From an uncultured Desulfobulbaceae bacterium (lineage in GTDB: Bacteria > Desulfobacterota > Desulfobulbia > Desulfobulbales > Desulfobulbaceae), in contig CAMYLK010000005.1 in NCBI GenBank assembly GCA_947259225.1, positions 91,486-155,485 of the forward strand: DNA of 64,000 bases, in the 5' to 3' direction. The position numbers and the translations under genes were made by a program. Shown in pieces: positions 29,293 to 38,019 of the stretch. The notes under the pieces were generated by a model, which was not told the origin of the DNA, did no database searches, and worked only from the letters and a program-made list of their open reading frames with translations. Position 1 is the first letter of the stretch, and every line of letters starts with the position of its first letter.

Positions 29293-31653
29293 TCAACCGG
29301 TCGATTTTTCATCCAATACCTGCCGGATTAATTTTGCTATCTCGTTTTTGTTAAGAGGTTTCGAGGCAAACTCCCGTATGCCAATCTGCCTGGCTTTCAC
29401 CTTGTCAATTTTACTGCTGTAACCTGTACAGAGGATGATAGGCAGGCCTGGTCTTAACTTTAAAAGTTGTTCAGCAAATTCTGCACCAGTCATATTGGGC
29501 ATGGTCTGGTCAGTAATGACAAGATCAAATTGTGACGGATTATTTTTAAATAATTTCAGGGCTTCAAGGCTATCTGTCTTTGCCGTGACAGAATAACCCA
29601 GCCTTTCGGTCACATCCTTGCCAATACTTGCCAGCATGTCTTCATCATCAACAAGAAGTATTCGTTCATTCCCGGTAGGAAGAGGGCCGGTTTCTTCAAA
29701 TTTTACTTCCTGTTTTATTTCAGTAACAGGAAAATAAATATGAAAGGTTGTTCCTTTTTCCGGTTCACTCTCGATAAATATTTTCCCGTTATGGTTCTCA
29801 ATAATACCATGCACCACCGACAACCCCATGCCTGTTCCCTTGCCGACTTCCTTGGTAGTAAAAAAAGGGTTGAAAACCTGCTCGAGAATTTCCGGACTCA
29901 TTCCCTGCCCTGTATCGGAAACGGAAAGATATTCATACGTGCCTGGCTTTAATTCTAACCGTTTTGGCGGTCTATCATCTCCAAAAGTAACTTCATCAAC
30001 ACTGATTTCCAGAACTCCTTCTTCGTTCATTGCCTGTACAGCGTTAACGCACAAATTCAGGAGAAGCTGGTGGATTTGAGTTGGGTCGGCAAGGATCAAC
30101 TTGCAATCGGTAATATTTTCCCGACACTTCAACGGAATATTGATTTTTAACTTTATCGATGTCGGAATTGTCGAACGGAGGGTTTTCATGCTTTCATCAA
30201 TAAGGCGGCATAAATAAAATGGTTCTTTTCTGCCTTTTTCCTGCCTGCTAAAAGAAAGTATGTGTTTTATGAGGTCTTTTGCCCGGTTGGATGCGCTGAG
30301 AACCTGCTCAATATTATGCATGGCCGGATGCTCGGCCTGGAGATCAAATTTGGCAATTTCAACATTGCCAATGATTATTGCCAGGATATTGTTGAAGTCA
30401 TGTGCTATGCCGCCGGCCATAGTACCTATGGCCTCCATTTTTTGAGATTGGCGGAGTTGGACTTCAAGGCTTGCTTTTTCCCCCTCAGCCTGTTTGCGTT
30501 CTGTAATATCTTCAACTATGCCCTGATAATGCGTGATTTTTCCTGTTGCGTCTCTTCTTATATATGTTTTGTCGGAAACCCATTTAAGTTCGTTATCTTT
30601 TGTAATAATTCTGTATGGTGCATGTTCAAAATAAGTGCTCCCCTCCTTTTCACTATTTTTGGTGACTTCACGGGTGATTCTCTCAAGATCTTCAGGATGA
30701 ACTGTTTGTACATAGGACACTTTGCCTGAAGTAAACTCATCTGCCGAATAACCAAAAAGAATCTGCACATTTGCCGAGACAAATTCAACTGGCCATCCCT
30801 CATCATTTTGCCAGAGAAAGGCGACTGATTTGCTTTTGTTGATTATGTTGTATGCTTCTTTAAGATCTTCCGCAATTTTTTTACGTTCAGTATTTTCCTT
30901 CTTCAACTCCAGAATTGTCTGATGGATGGAATCACGCATATGGTCGAAACTGCGAGCCAGTCTGCCAACTTCATCAACGCTTCCCAGCTCAACCTGCTGG
31001 TCGAGATCACCATCTGCCATCATAGTGGAAATATTTGTCAGTTCGGTAATAGGTTTGGTAATGCGGCGGCTGAAAAAAACAGCGAGAATAATGGCGGCAA
31101 CGCATGCCAGAATGCAGATAAGAAGAATGCGTAGCCGGATGCTGCTTAGTTTCTGATCAATGTTTTGACGGGAAAGTCCAATATGGACATAACCCAGGGA
31201 GCCCTGCAGGATCGGGACAGCAATATCAAGTAAGTCTCCTTGTTCCGTTTCAATAAGTTGCGCGTTGTATGACTGATGATCCCGCCATTGATTCAATTCC
31301 TTCAAATCGCTGGGAAATCCTCCCGGAAATGTATGGGCAGGAACCTGTTTATTAACATCAACAATGAAAATATAGGCAGCATCCTGTTCATTTGATTGGG
31401 TATTCTTCAGGAGCAACTGAATCTGGCTGGTTCTATCAACAAGAAGAAAATCGACGACGTTGGAGGCGAGGTTCGATGCTATTGATACACCTCTCTGCTT
31501 ATGTTGTTCGTGAAGCGTGCTGGTTACAATCGAATTAATGACAAGATATATGATAATACCAAGGGCAGTTATTATGAGAAGGAAGGCAATAGAGAACTTG
31601 TATGCCAGTTTGGATCTAACGAATCCGGCGATGCGAGTTATTACATTATTCAC
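29293..31653 (-). CDS. Hybrid sensor histidine kinase (sensor-HAMP-PAS-HisKA-HATPase-REC), copy 1
   Basis: From GTG 31653 (overlapping the upstream gene's stop by 8 bp, AGTGAATAA) the product has 786 residues. There are two membrane helices flanking a periplasmic sensor domain (about 40-180), then HAMP, a PAS domain (about 275-400) ending in GIVEDITERK, HisKA with AGGIAHDFNNILAI, HATPase with GMGLSVVHGIIENH, and a C-terminal receiver (LLVDDED ... ITDQTMPNMTG). The sensor and HAMP part is nearly identical to that of the second kinase at 35.5-37.5 kb, while the transmitter parts differ and only this copy has PAS. The upstream binding protein is probably its periplasmic partner. Confidence 0.9.
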   Translation of the reverse strand: MNNVITRIAGFVRSKLAYKFSIAFLLIITALGIIIYLVINSIVTSTLHEQHKQRGVSIASNLASNVVDFLLVDRTSQIQLLLKNTQSNEQDAAYIFIVDVNKQVPAHTFPGGFPSDLKELNQWRDHQSYNAQLIETEQGDLLDIAVPILQGSLGYVHIGLSRQNIDQKLSSIRLRILLICILACVAAIILAVFFSRRITKPITELTNISTMMADGDLDQQVELGSVDEVGRLARSFDHMRDSIHQTILELKKENTERKKIAEDLKEAYNIINKSKSVAFLWQNDEGWPVEFVSANVQILFGYSADEFTSGKVSYVQTVHPEDLERITREVTKNSEKEGSTYFEHAPYRIITKDNELKWVSDKTYIRRDATGKITHYQGIVEDITERKQAEGEKASLEVQLRQSQKMEAIGTMAGGIAHDFNNILAIIIGNVEIAKFDLQAEHPAMHNIEQVLSASNRAKDLIKHILSFSRQEKGRKEPFYLCRLIDESMKTLRSTIPTSIKLKINIPLKCRENITDCKLILADPTQIHQLLLNLCVNAVQAMNEEGVLEISVDEVTFGDDRPPKRLELKPGTYEYLSVSDTGQGMSPEILEQVFNPFFTTKEVGKGTGMGLSVVHGIIENHNGKIFIESEPEKGTTFHIYFPVTEIKQEVKFEETGPLPTGNERILLVDDEDMLASIGKDVTERLGYSVTAKTDSLEALKLFKNNPSQFDLVITDQTMPNMTGAEFAEQLLKLRPGLPIILCTGYSSKIDKVKARQIGIREFASKPLNKNEIAKLIRQVLDEKSTG

Positions 31654-32584
31654 TGGTGACCCAGGCACGCATTTTTCGTATTGAATCATAAGCGTTATCA
31701 TCCAGGACAACAAACTTGTCTATATGGAGTTTTTGGAGAATTTCCTTGCCCTTTTCTTCTTTATGAATATTCAAAAACAAATTTCTCCACTTCTCTTTGA
31801 GGTCATTATCCAGTGCTGAAGGCACTACGATTGGCGGGATTCCATACGGCTCTGACTTATAGATAATTTTTGTTTGAGAAGTCAACGCAGGGTCCGAGCT
31901 GTTCATATACTCCCATATAAGACCGTCAACAGAAGCGCCGTCAGTTAAGGCATGGGCAACCATTTCGATAGACCTGTCATGACTATACGTGTAGACAGAG
32001 TCACTGAAAAATGATTCAACATCCTCGTTCATCTGGGCAAGCATATACGTAGGTGAAAGTTTCCCGGTATTTGACATTGGATCGGTAAAGGCAAAGCGTT
32101 TTCCCCGGAGATCTTCCAGTGAAGTTGCCTTGCTCGTTGCCGGAACAATGATGTAAGAGTGATAGAGTGGCTCACCATAGGCAACTGGTGCAACAAGCAG
32201 CTCCATCCCAAACTGATCATGGCCGTCAACATATGCGCCGCTGCAGACAAAAGCCAGGTCAAGTTTATTGTCTCTGACCAGATTATTTACTTCCTCGTAG
32301 GTTTGTCGTTGAATGAGTTCGACCTGGATGCCAAGTTTTTGGGAGATATAGTTCAACAGGTCTTTATAGAGGACAAATGTTTCTTTTGGGGAAATGACAG
32401 CAGATATTGCAATACGCAAAGTGTTGCCCTGTTCCTTTTCCTGGACTACCTCGCTATGCTCACCGGCGGACAGGGAAACTTTGACAGGTTTATTCTCCTG
32501 TCTCTCACAGCCTGCAGAGAAACAAAAAAGAAAAAGAATGGAAATCAACCATAAGGAAAAACGAGTTGTCTGTATTGCGGTCAT
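31646..32584 (-). CDS. PhnD-like periplasmic binding lipoprotein
   Basis: A 312-residue protein from ATG 32584. A lipoprotein signal ends in FSAGC, followed by a phosphate/phosphonate-binding-like domain: AISAVISPKETFVLYKDL, DLAFVCSGAYVDG, and the GKRFAFTDPMSNTGKLSPTYML segment typical of the PhnD family. No ABC permease or ATPase genes are nearby. Its stop overlaps the start of the hybrid kinase, so it most likely presents a ligand to that sensor rather than feeding a transporter. The true ligand is unknown. A decayed copy of its C-terminus is found before the second kinase. Confidence 0.82.
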   Translation of the reverse strand: MTAIQTTRFSLWLISILFLFCFSAGCERQENKPVKVSLSAGEHSEVVQEKEQGNTLRIAISAVISPKETFVLYKDLLNYISQKLGIQVELIQRQTYEEVNNLVRDNKLDLAFVCSGAYVDGHDQFGMELLVAPVAYGEPLYHSYIIVPATSKATSLEDLRGKRFAFTDPMSNTGKLSPTYMLAQMNEDVESFFSDSVYTYSHDRSIEMVAHALTDGASVDGLIWEYMNSSDPALTSQTKIIYKSEPYGIPPIVVPSALDNDLKEKWRNLFLNIHKEEKGKEILQKLHIDKFVVLDDNAYDSIRKMRAWVTSE

Positions 32585-32907
32585 ATTTTTCTTGCCATGT
32601 GTCAATCGTATCAGTATGCCCTGCGCATTTACGATATAAAAAATGTTATTATGTTTTGTCGAACAGGAAAAAATACTCCTTCCTTTGATGAAAATCAGGT
32701 AAGAGGCAAGAATTACAGGGTGCAAAAGAGACCAATCCCAACCTCCCTGTAAATATAATCTCATAATAGGCCGTAAAAATCAAACCGGGACAGGTGCTGA
32801 GGATTTTCTGCTTGATTAAACATATGTACCGGCAGCCTTAAGCTGGAGGTGACTGAAGGAAGTTGAAATTTATAGTAGTACTTTTCCGGAGGCGGGAGGC
32901 GGTTGTT
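32585..32907. other. Intergenic region between binding protein and MORN lipoprotein
   Basis: About 320 bp with no recognisable gene. The right part of it, around 32760-32790, resembles sequence near 37700-37740, the region before the second kinase, and so seems part of the duplicated unit. Confidence 0.4.
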
Positions 32908-33498
32908 TTATTTTGACTCCACTGGTTTTCCGTCCTTGAATTCCCCGGAATATCTTTCACCATCAGAGAGGATGAGCGTTCCTTGGCCGTGTGGCATTCC
33001 ATTTTTGAATTCACCTTCATAGGCACTGCCATCAGTGGAGGAATAAGTGCCTTGCCCATTTTCAAGTCCATCCTTATATTCACCGACATATTTTGAACCG
33101 TCAGGGTAGGTGAGCGTTCCTTGGCCGTTGGGCAGGCCATTGCTGAAGGTGCCGATAAGTTTTTTGCCGCTGGGATAGGTCGCGGTTCCCTGTCCGTGCG
33201 GTTTTCCATCCTTGAATGTTCCAATATATTTCATGCCATTGGGATAGGTTGAAACTCCTTGTCCGTTTTCTGAGCCATTCTTAAATTCACCTGCATATAC
33301 AGTCCCATCAGGGAAGGTATGAGTTCCTTGTCCATGTCTTTTTCCATCCTTCCAGTCACCTTCGTATTTTGAACCGTTAAAAAAGATGTAACTTCCATGT
33401 CCGTTCAGACAATTCCCCTCAACGCATTCATTAGTTGAACATGATGAAATGAAGAATAATACAAGGAGAACTAAGGGAACAAATGGATGGTTTTTCAA
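32908..33498 (-). CDS. MORN-repeat lipoprotein
   Basis: A 196-residue protein with a lipobox (FISSC). After a CVEGNCLNGHG start module come seven MORN-type repeats of 23 residues each, pattern Y-x-G-x-F-x-[DN]-G-x-x-x-G-Q-G-x-x-x-x-P-x-G; the last one is shortened. MORN repeats form an extended beta-sheet ribbon that can bind lipids or proteins. The 69-bp DNA period is clear, so the copy number could vary by slippage. A short paralogue with the same Cys-containing start module lies at 57.8 kb. Function unknown. Confidence 0.88.
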   Translation of the reverse strand: MKNHPFVPLVLLVLFFISSCSTNECVEGNCLNGHGSYIFFNGSKYEGDWKDGKRHGQGTHTFPDGTVYAGEFKNGSENGQGVSTYPNGMKYIGTFKDGKPHGQGTATYPSGKKLIGTFSNGLPNGQGTLTYPDGSKYVGEYKDGLENGQGTYSSTDGSAYEGEFKNGMPHGQGTLILSDGERYSGEFKDGKPVESK

Positions 33499-33607
33499 GG
33501 CGTTTCACCGAAAGTCATGAGTGATAAACAATTGTCGTTAGTTGATGGAGCAACATTAACTACCAGCTCACATTACTGCACCCTCTTATTTCTTTTTTAT
33601 TAACTTG

Positions 33608-33636
33608 TTGAGATAAATCTTAAGCTGTGCTATGTT
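33608..33636 (+). promoter_or_regulatory. Sigma-70-like promoter of the RRM gene
   Basis: TTGAGA, a 17-bp spacer and TATGTT. Transcription would give a leader of about 110 nt that contains a perfect 7-bp hairpin GGCTAAA/TTTAGCC (33707-33729) shortly before the ribosome site. A leader of this kind is common for cold- or structure-regulated RNA-binding proteins. Confidence 0.5.
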
Positions 33637-33754
33637 TTAGCCATTCCTAAAAATCAATCGGCCGCTTTCATCCCACCTTTCTGCCTTTTGTTTTTACACT
33701 CTAGTCAGGCTAAAAGAATATTGTTTAGCCGATTCACAAACAGGGGAGAACAAT

Positions 33755-33997
33755 ATGAGACTTTACGTTGGTAATTTTGTCTATACTACCACGGAATTGG
33801 AATTGAAGGAGCTTTTTGCCGCCCAGGGTTCAGTTGATAATGTCAGGATAATCCACGACCAATTCACCCGGCAATCCAAGTGTTTCGGATATGTAAAAAT
33901 GCTGACAAAAAAGGGGGGGGAAAAAGCTGTCGATTCACTGCATGGCAAAATATTTAACGACAATCGTTTGGTAGTCAAAAAAGCCAGGCGGATCTGA
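33755..33997 (+). CDS. RRM-type RNA-binding protein
   Basis: An 80-residue single RNA recognition motif. RNP2 is LYVGNF at the N-terminus, and RNP1 is CFGYVKM near residue 49; the second aromatic of RNP1 is Tyr. Small RRM proteins of this type are widespread in Deltaproteobacteria and cyanobacteria and are thought to act in RNA handling at low temperature. GGGGAG precedes the ATG. A run of eight G (around 33913-33920) inside the gene is a potential slippage site. Confidence 0.92.
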   Translation: MRLYVGNFVYTTTELELKELFAAQGSVDNVRIIHDQFTRQSKCFGYVKMLTKKGGEKAVDSLHGKIFNDNRLVVKKARRI

Positions 33998-34169
33998 ATA
34001 ACTGTTTCCGATCATCGGAAAATTGATAGTCGCAGTGACAATATTCACTTTTCATATTTGAGGTACACGAGTTTGCGAGACCTTGAAGAGGAGAAGTCTC
34101 TTCTGCTTTGTGAAAAAGAGTTTATAACCCTCTAGATATAATCTGGAGCAATATATTTCGAAAAAGATC

Positions 34170-34217
34170 ATACAGGCAAGCCACGTGAGCGATGAAGCTC
34201 ACGTGGCTTGCCTGTAT
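34170..34217 (-). terminator. Very strong terminator with a perfect 21-bp stem
   Basis: The arms 34170-34190 and 34197-34217 are perfectly complementary over 21 bp around a 6-nt loop. On the minus strand a T-rich GATCTTTTTC follows. It lies 20 bp after the stop codon of the binding-protein gene. The length and perfection of the stem exceed normal terminators. Confidence 0.8.
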
Positions 34218-34237
34218 CTGGTTTTAAGATAAGAATG

Positions 34238-35200
34238 TTATTCTATAATGGTCGCTTGTTTTGAAAATGAATCCGGGATGTTTATTTGAAGTTTATCCTG
34301 CAGCGCCTTGTTAATAAAAATATTTGATTTCCGATTTTTTACAAGCTTGATCTTGGCAGGATCTGCCCCTTTCAATATAGCTACAGCTGTTTTTCCAGAC
34401 CACATACCCTGTTCTTCCGGAACCTTGGTCATACCAAGAAGCGTCACCGGCATCATCCACTCACTTTCGGTCATTGATAACTTTTTGGAATTTTTCAAAG
34501 CAAATTGAGCTGCTTCTTCATCATTCCAGTTTTCAATACCGGCATTATTTCTCAGGATGACAACATCATACCGCTGTGCTTCCATAAATGCTTTTTTCCA
34601 TTCTTCAAAGGTTTTTACAAGTTTAGATGAAAAAATATAATTTTTCCCTTCAAAGAGTTCCTTGTAATATTTGACTGTCTTCTGGCCTGTTGTATTGTCA
34701 GAGTCTATGTAGAAGACTTTCTTCATTTCAGATAGGACCGTTTTGGCAAAATTTATTTGTGCCGATATCGGTGACACCTCGATCATGCCCGTCACATTTT
34801 TGTACGGGAGGTTATATTTATCAACGGTCCAGTTTACACCGCAAAAAACAAATGGCAGTGAATTGTCCTTGTAATAGGGCATTACAAGGTACTTGACTGC
34901 ATTGTCATCAGATACAATAACAACATCAGGCTGAAAGGACTCTATAATGCCCTTTGCTTTCAGGGCAGCTTCTTTTTTAAATTCATCAGTTTTATTTCTT
35001 TTCGTGTCCATATCAAACTGCTTGAATTCACATTTGCCCTCAAGCTCGGGCAGCAAACCTTTCTCAACCCCATCACTCCAGGCATAGCCCTTATGATACG
35101 AGCTGACATAGAGACACTTTGCAGCATAAACATTTGTGCCGATCAAACATACAGCAACAATAAATCCAGTCAAAAATAAAGATTTCCCTCCAATTTTCAT
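34238..35200 (-). CDS. Periplasmic ABC-type substrate-binding protein
   Basis: A 320-residue exported protein (signal peptide about 1-26, cleavage near VYAA). The sequence fits the ABC_sub_bind-like family: YVSSYHKGYAWSDGVEKGLL, PDVVIVSDDNAVKYLVMPYY, LPFVFCGVNW, and a late WSGKTAVAILKGADP. There are no permease or ATPase genes next to it. The next gene upstream on the same strand is a hybrid kinase, so it may serve as ligand-binding partner for that sensor, in parallel to the PhnD-like protein of copy 1. An upstream GTG at 35209 is an alternative start. Confidence 0.8.
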   Translation of the reverse strand: MKIGGKSLFLTGFIVAVCLIGTNVYAAKCLYVSSYHKGYAWSDGVEKGLLPELEGKCEFKQFDMDTKRNKTDEFKKEAALKAKGIIESFQPDVVIVSDDNAVKYLVMPYYKDNSLPFVFCGVNWTVDKYNLPYKNVTGMIEVSPISAQINFAKTVLSEMKKVFYIDSDNTTGQKTVKYYKELFEGKNYIFSSKLVKTFEEWKKAFMEAQRYDVVILRNNAGIENWNDEEAAQFALKNSKKLSMTESEWMMPVTLLGMTKVPEEQGMWSGKTAVAILKGADPAKIKLVKNRKSNIFINKALQDKLQINIPDSFSKQATIIE

Positions 35201-35551
35201 GATGTTCACCCACTTTAATTTTCATGATGTTGTGTGTTATCGTCGTGCTGATTTAACCAACATGTCAATAACGGTTTCGTAATTAGTGAATCAGAACAAG
35301 GAAATAAAGTCAAATTATAATTATTATTTTTTAAAGTCAGGTATATTTTCAGTGGTGCTATTTTAATGGAGGGTTACGTGCTCTTCGACGTTGTCTCTAC
35401 GAATGGACTACAGTGCATGAGTATGCGAAGGTTTTCGAAAAACAGGATCAATAAGAATCGAACCGGAAATTCTCTCCTTCTCTATCACCCGTTCAAGATG
35501 AATACTCTGACATTGAGCAGTAGGGGACATGCAATTTGATTTCCTGTATTT
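35201..35551. other. Intergenic region between binding protein and second hybrid kinase
   Basis: No gene seen. A stretch at about 35380-35434 loosely resembles one at about 40902-40943 (shared CTCTTC, ACTAC and TGCGAAGGTT blocks), perhaps old repeated DNA. Confidence 0.35.
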
Positions 35552-37531
35552 TCAAGTTTTGACTTTGGCTTCTGCCATCACTCGGGAAGCGGACTCGTCT
35601 GACGGCTCCTGAGGCAGGTGTTTTTGGACAAGCTGGCCAAAATCGGCCAAAACGAAGGGTTTCAAAACGTACTCCCGAATACCGATTTCCTCTGCCTTCT
35701 GAGCTGAGACATGTTTGCTGTAGCCGGTACAGAGAATTATCGGCAGGTCACTTCGTACAGCCAATACCTGGAGCGCAAGTTCCATGCCTGTTATCCCGGG
35801 CATGGTCTGGTCCGTAATCAAGAGATCATAGGCGAAGGGATCTTCCATGAATACCCTCAATGCAGACGGACTGTCAGTAAAAGATAGAACTGTACAACCC
35901 AGCCCCTCCAGTTCCTTTTTAATCAACTGGACAATGTGTGGATCGTCGTCGACCAGCAGGATGCTTCCTCTACCTGCAGCAATAGTATTTTTGATCTTTT
36001 CCGGTTTGGCATAGGCTTCCCAATCTTCAAGTAGTGGAAAGAAGATCGTGAAGGTGGTTCCCGAACCAGGCGAGCTTCGTATATCAATATATCCGCCATG
36101 ACTCTCAACAATACCATGGACCACTGAAAGACCAAGACCTGAGCCTTCCCCCGCCTTTTTAGTGGTAAAATAGGGTTCGAAAATCCGAGACATTAGATCT
36201 TCTGTCATCCCCTCGCCAGTATCGCTGACGGATAATCTGCAATAGGACCCTGCCGGCAGCATGTCGTTCACAAGGTACTGTTTTTTGCTGAAAGAAACTG
36301 TATTGAGAGATATGGTCAGGACACCTCTCTGGTCTCTCATGGCATGACAGGCATTGTTAGCCAGGTTCATGACCACCTGGTGAATCTGGGTGGAATCAGC
36401 CAGGATGTAAAGTTCCTGCTCATCAATCTGCTGACTGATTTCAATGGTACTGGGGATCGAAGCCCGCAGAAGTTGTATCACTTCCTTCAGGACGCTAACC
36501 AGGTCCGCAGACTGCAAGTGTTGCTCTCCTTTCCGACTAAAGGCAAGAATCCGCCCCACCAGTTCCTTGGCCCGATAAGAGGCGTCCTGGACTTCCTGTA
36601 AATTTTCCCAGGAGCTTGTCCCTTTTTTGATCTCATCCATTGTCATTTCAGTGAAGCCAATAATGGGCGTGAGGATATTATTGAAATCATGGGCAATACC
36701 TCCAGCCAGTGAACCAAGTGCCTCTATTTTCTGCGTCTGGCGCAGATGCGTCTCGATTTTTTTGCGTTCAATATTTCCCTGTTTCAACTCCAGAATCCGC
36801 TGGCGGATGGAATCACGCATATGGTCGAAACTGCGAGCCAGTCTACCAACTTCATCAACGCTTCCAAGCTCAACCTGCTGTTCGAGGTCACCATCTGCCA
36901 TCATAGTGGAAATGTCTGTCAGTTCGGTAATAGGTTTGGTAATGCGGCGGCTGAAAAAAAAGGAGAGAATAATAGCGGCAACGCATGCCAGAATGCAGAT
37001 AAGAAGAACGCGTAGCCGGATGCCGCTTAGTTTCTGATCAATGTTTTGACGGGACAGTCCGATATGGACATAACCCAGCGAGCCCTGGAGGATCGGGACA
37101 GAAATATCAAGTAAATTCCCTTGCTCCGTTTCAATCAGTTGCGCGTTGTATGACTGATGATCCCGCCATTGATTCAATTTTTTTAAATCGGTGGGAAATC
37201 CTCCCGGAAATGTATGGGCAGGCACCTGTTTATTGACATCAACAATAAAAATATAGACGGCATCTTGTTCATTTGTTTGGGTATTTTTCAGGAGTAACTG
37301 AATCTGGCTGGAATTATCAACAAGAAGAAAATCGACGACGTTGGAGGCGAGGTTCGAAGCAAATGATATACCTCTCTGCTTATGTTGTTCGTAAAGCGTA
37401 TTGGTTACAATCGAATTTATGGCAAAATAAATAAAGCTGCATAGCGCCGTGATGATCACAAGAAAGGCAAAACAGAACTTGTAGACCAGCCTGGATCTGA
37501 TATACCTCCGAAAACGACTTAGTATTTTCAC
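35552..37531 (-). CDS. Hybrid sensor histidine kinase (sensor-HAMP-HisKA-HATPase-REC), copy 2
   Basis: A 659-residue protein starting at a GTG. The first about 265 residues (two membrane helices, periplasmic sensor, HAMP) are almost the same as in copy 1, also at the DNA level. After ELKQGN the sequence changes: there is no PAS domain, HisKA reads GGIAHDFNNILTPIIG, then HATPase (GSGLGLSVVHGIVESH) and a receiver (LLVDDDP ... ITDQTMPGITG). This looks like a recent duplication or gene conversion of the sensor half onto a different transmitter. Just upstream is a remnant of a PhnD-like gene. A different binding protein follows downstream. Confidence 0.9.
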   Translation of the reverse strand: MKILSRFRRYIRSRLVYKFCFAFLVIITALCSFIYFAINSIVTNTLYEQHKQRGISFASNLASNVVDFLLVDNSSQIQLLLKNTQTNEQDAVYIFIVDVNKQVPAHTFPGGFPTDLKKLNQWRDHQSYNAQLIETEQGNLLDISVPILQGSLGYVHIGLSRQNIDQKLSGIRLRVLLICILACVAAIILSFFFSRRITKPITELTDISTMMADGDLEQQVELGSVDEVGRLARSFDHMRDSIRQRILELKQGNIERKKIETHLRQTQKIEALGSLAGGIAHDFNNILTPIIGFTEMTMDEIKKGTSSWENLQEVQDASYRAKELVGRILAFSRKGEQHLQSADLVSVLKEVIQLLRASIPSTIEISQQIDEQELYILADSTQIHQVVMNLANNACHAMRDQRGVLTISLNTVSFSKKQYLVNDMLPAGSYCRLSVSDTGEGMTEDLMSRIFEPYFTTKKAGEGSGLGLSVVHGIVESHGGYIDIRSSPGSGTTFTIFFPLLEDWEAYAKPEKIKNTIAAGRGSILLVDDDPHIVQLIKKELEGLGCTVLSFTDSPSALRVFMEDPFAYDLLITDQTMPGITGMELALQVLAVRSDLPIILCTGYSKHVSAQKAEEIGIREYVLKPFVLADFGQLVQKHLPQEPSDESASRVMAEAKVKT

Positions 37532-37553
37532 GTATAATAACCAAGGTTCACAG

Positions 37554-37673
37554 TTATCTTATTGAATAATAACGGTTATTGTCCGGTACAAAGTACTTGT
37601 CTGCATGAAGCTTTATAATTTTTTCAGCCGTAGTCTTTGTACCAGAAGGGAGGCATGAGTTAAAAGATATCAT
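37554..37673 (-). pseudogene. Remnant of a PhnD-like binding-protein gene (C-terminus only)
   Basis: The minus strand encodes AEKIIKLHADKYFVPDNNRY followed by YSIR and a stop. This matches the C-terminus of the intact PhnD-like protein of copy 1 (KEILQKLHIDKFVVLDDNAY, then DSIR). The rest of the gene is missing, although sequence resembling the upstream region of copy 1 is still present near 37700. The duplicated unit was therefore binding protein plus kinase, and the binding protein was later lost. Confidence 0.7.
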
Positions 37674-37800
37674 CGTGATTACTCCAAAATTTCCACCTTA
37701 TAATATATCTCACAAAAGGTTGGAAAAATCAAACATGGATAGTCACCGAAAAGTTATCTGCTATCTCCCTGGGAAGCTTGTGCTAATTGAAAAGTTTGTA

Positions 37801-37905
37801 TTATGGCACCTCAGGTTTCTCTACCGGTTGCCTGATCGGGTCGGAACTCATCTCTTTCAACAGGACAACGCTGATTTTGAACTCTCTGGCATAGCTTTTT
37901 CATAG
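37801..37905 (-). pseudogene. Possible transposase OrfA fragment
   Basis: The minus strand reads YAREFKISVVLLKEMSSDP with a stop soon after. It starts near an AGGAG site and an ATG that is out of frame by one base. The REFK..VV.L pattern resembles the N-terminus of IS3-type OrfA proteins. The similarity is short, so the call is weak. Confidence 0.3.
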
Positions 37906-37910
37906 CATGC

Positions 37911-37955
37911 TGTTCTCCTTGTTGTCGACAGTATAACCGATAAACAAGGAGAACA
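37911..37955. repeat. 13-bp perfect inverted repeat
   Basis: TGTTCTCCTTGTT at 37911-37923 and AACAAGGAGAACA at 37943-37955, 19 nt apart. It lies at the start of the possible transposase fragment and may be part of an element end or an operator. Confidence 0.6.
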
Positions 37956-38019
37956 ACAATTCAGGACAAGATCAATTCATCGAAATATTGGTTAACTCGT
38001 TACGTGAAACCGGATTGAT

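Noticed and set aside
37675..37905. A 76-codon plus-strand frame in the region before the rhodanese gene
   Set aside because: Low-complexity start, no ribosome site, and the minus strand gives a better explanation (transposase-like fragment).
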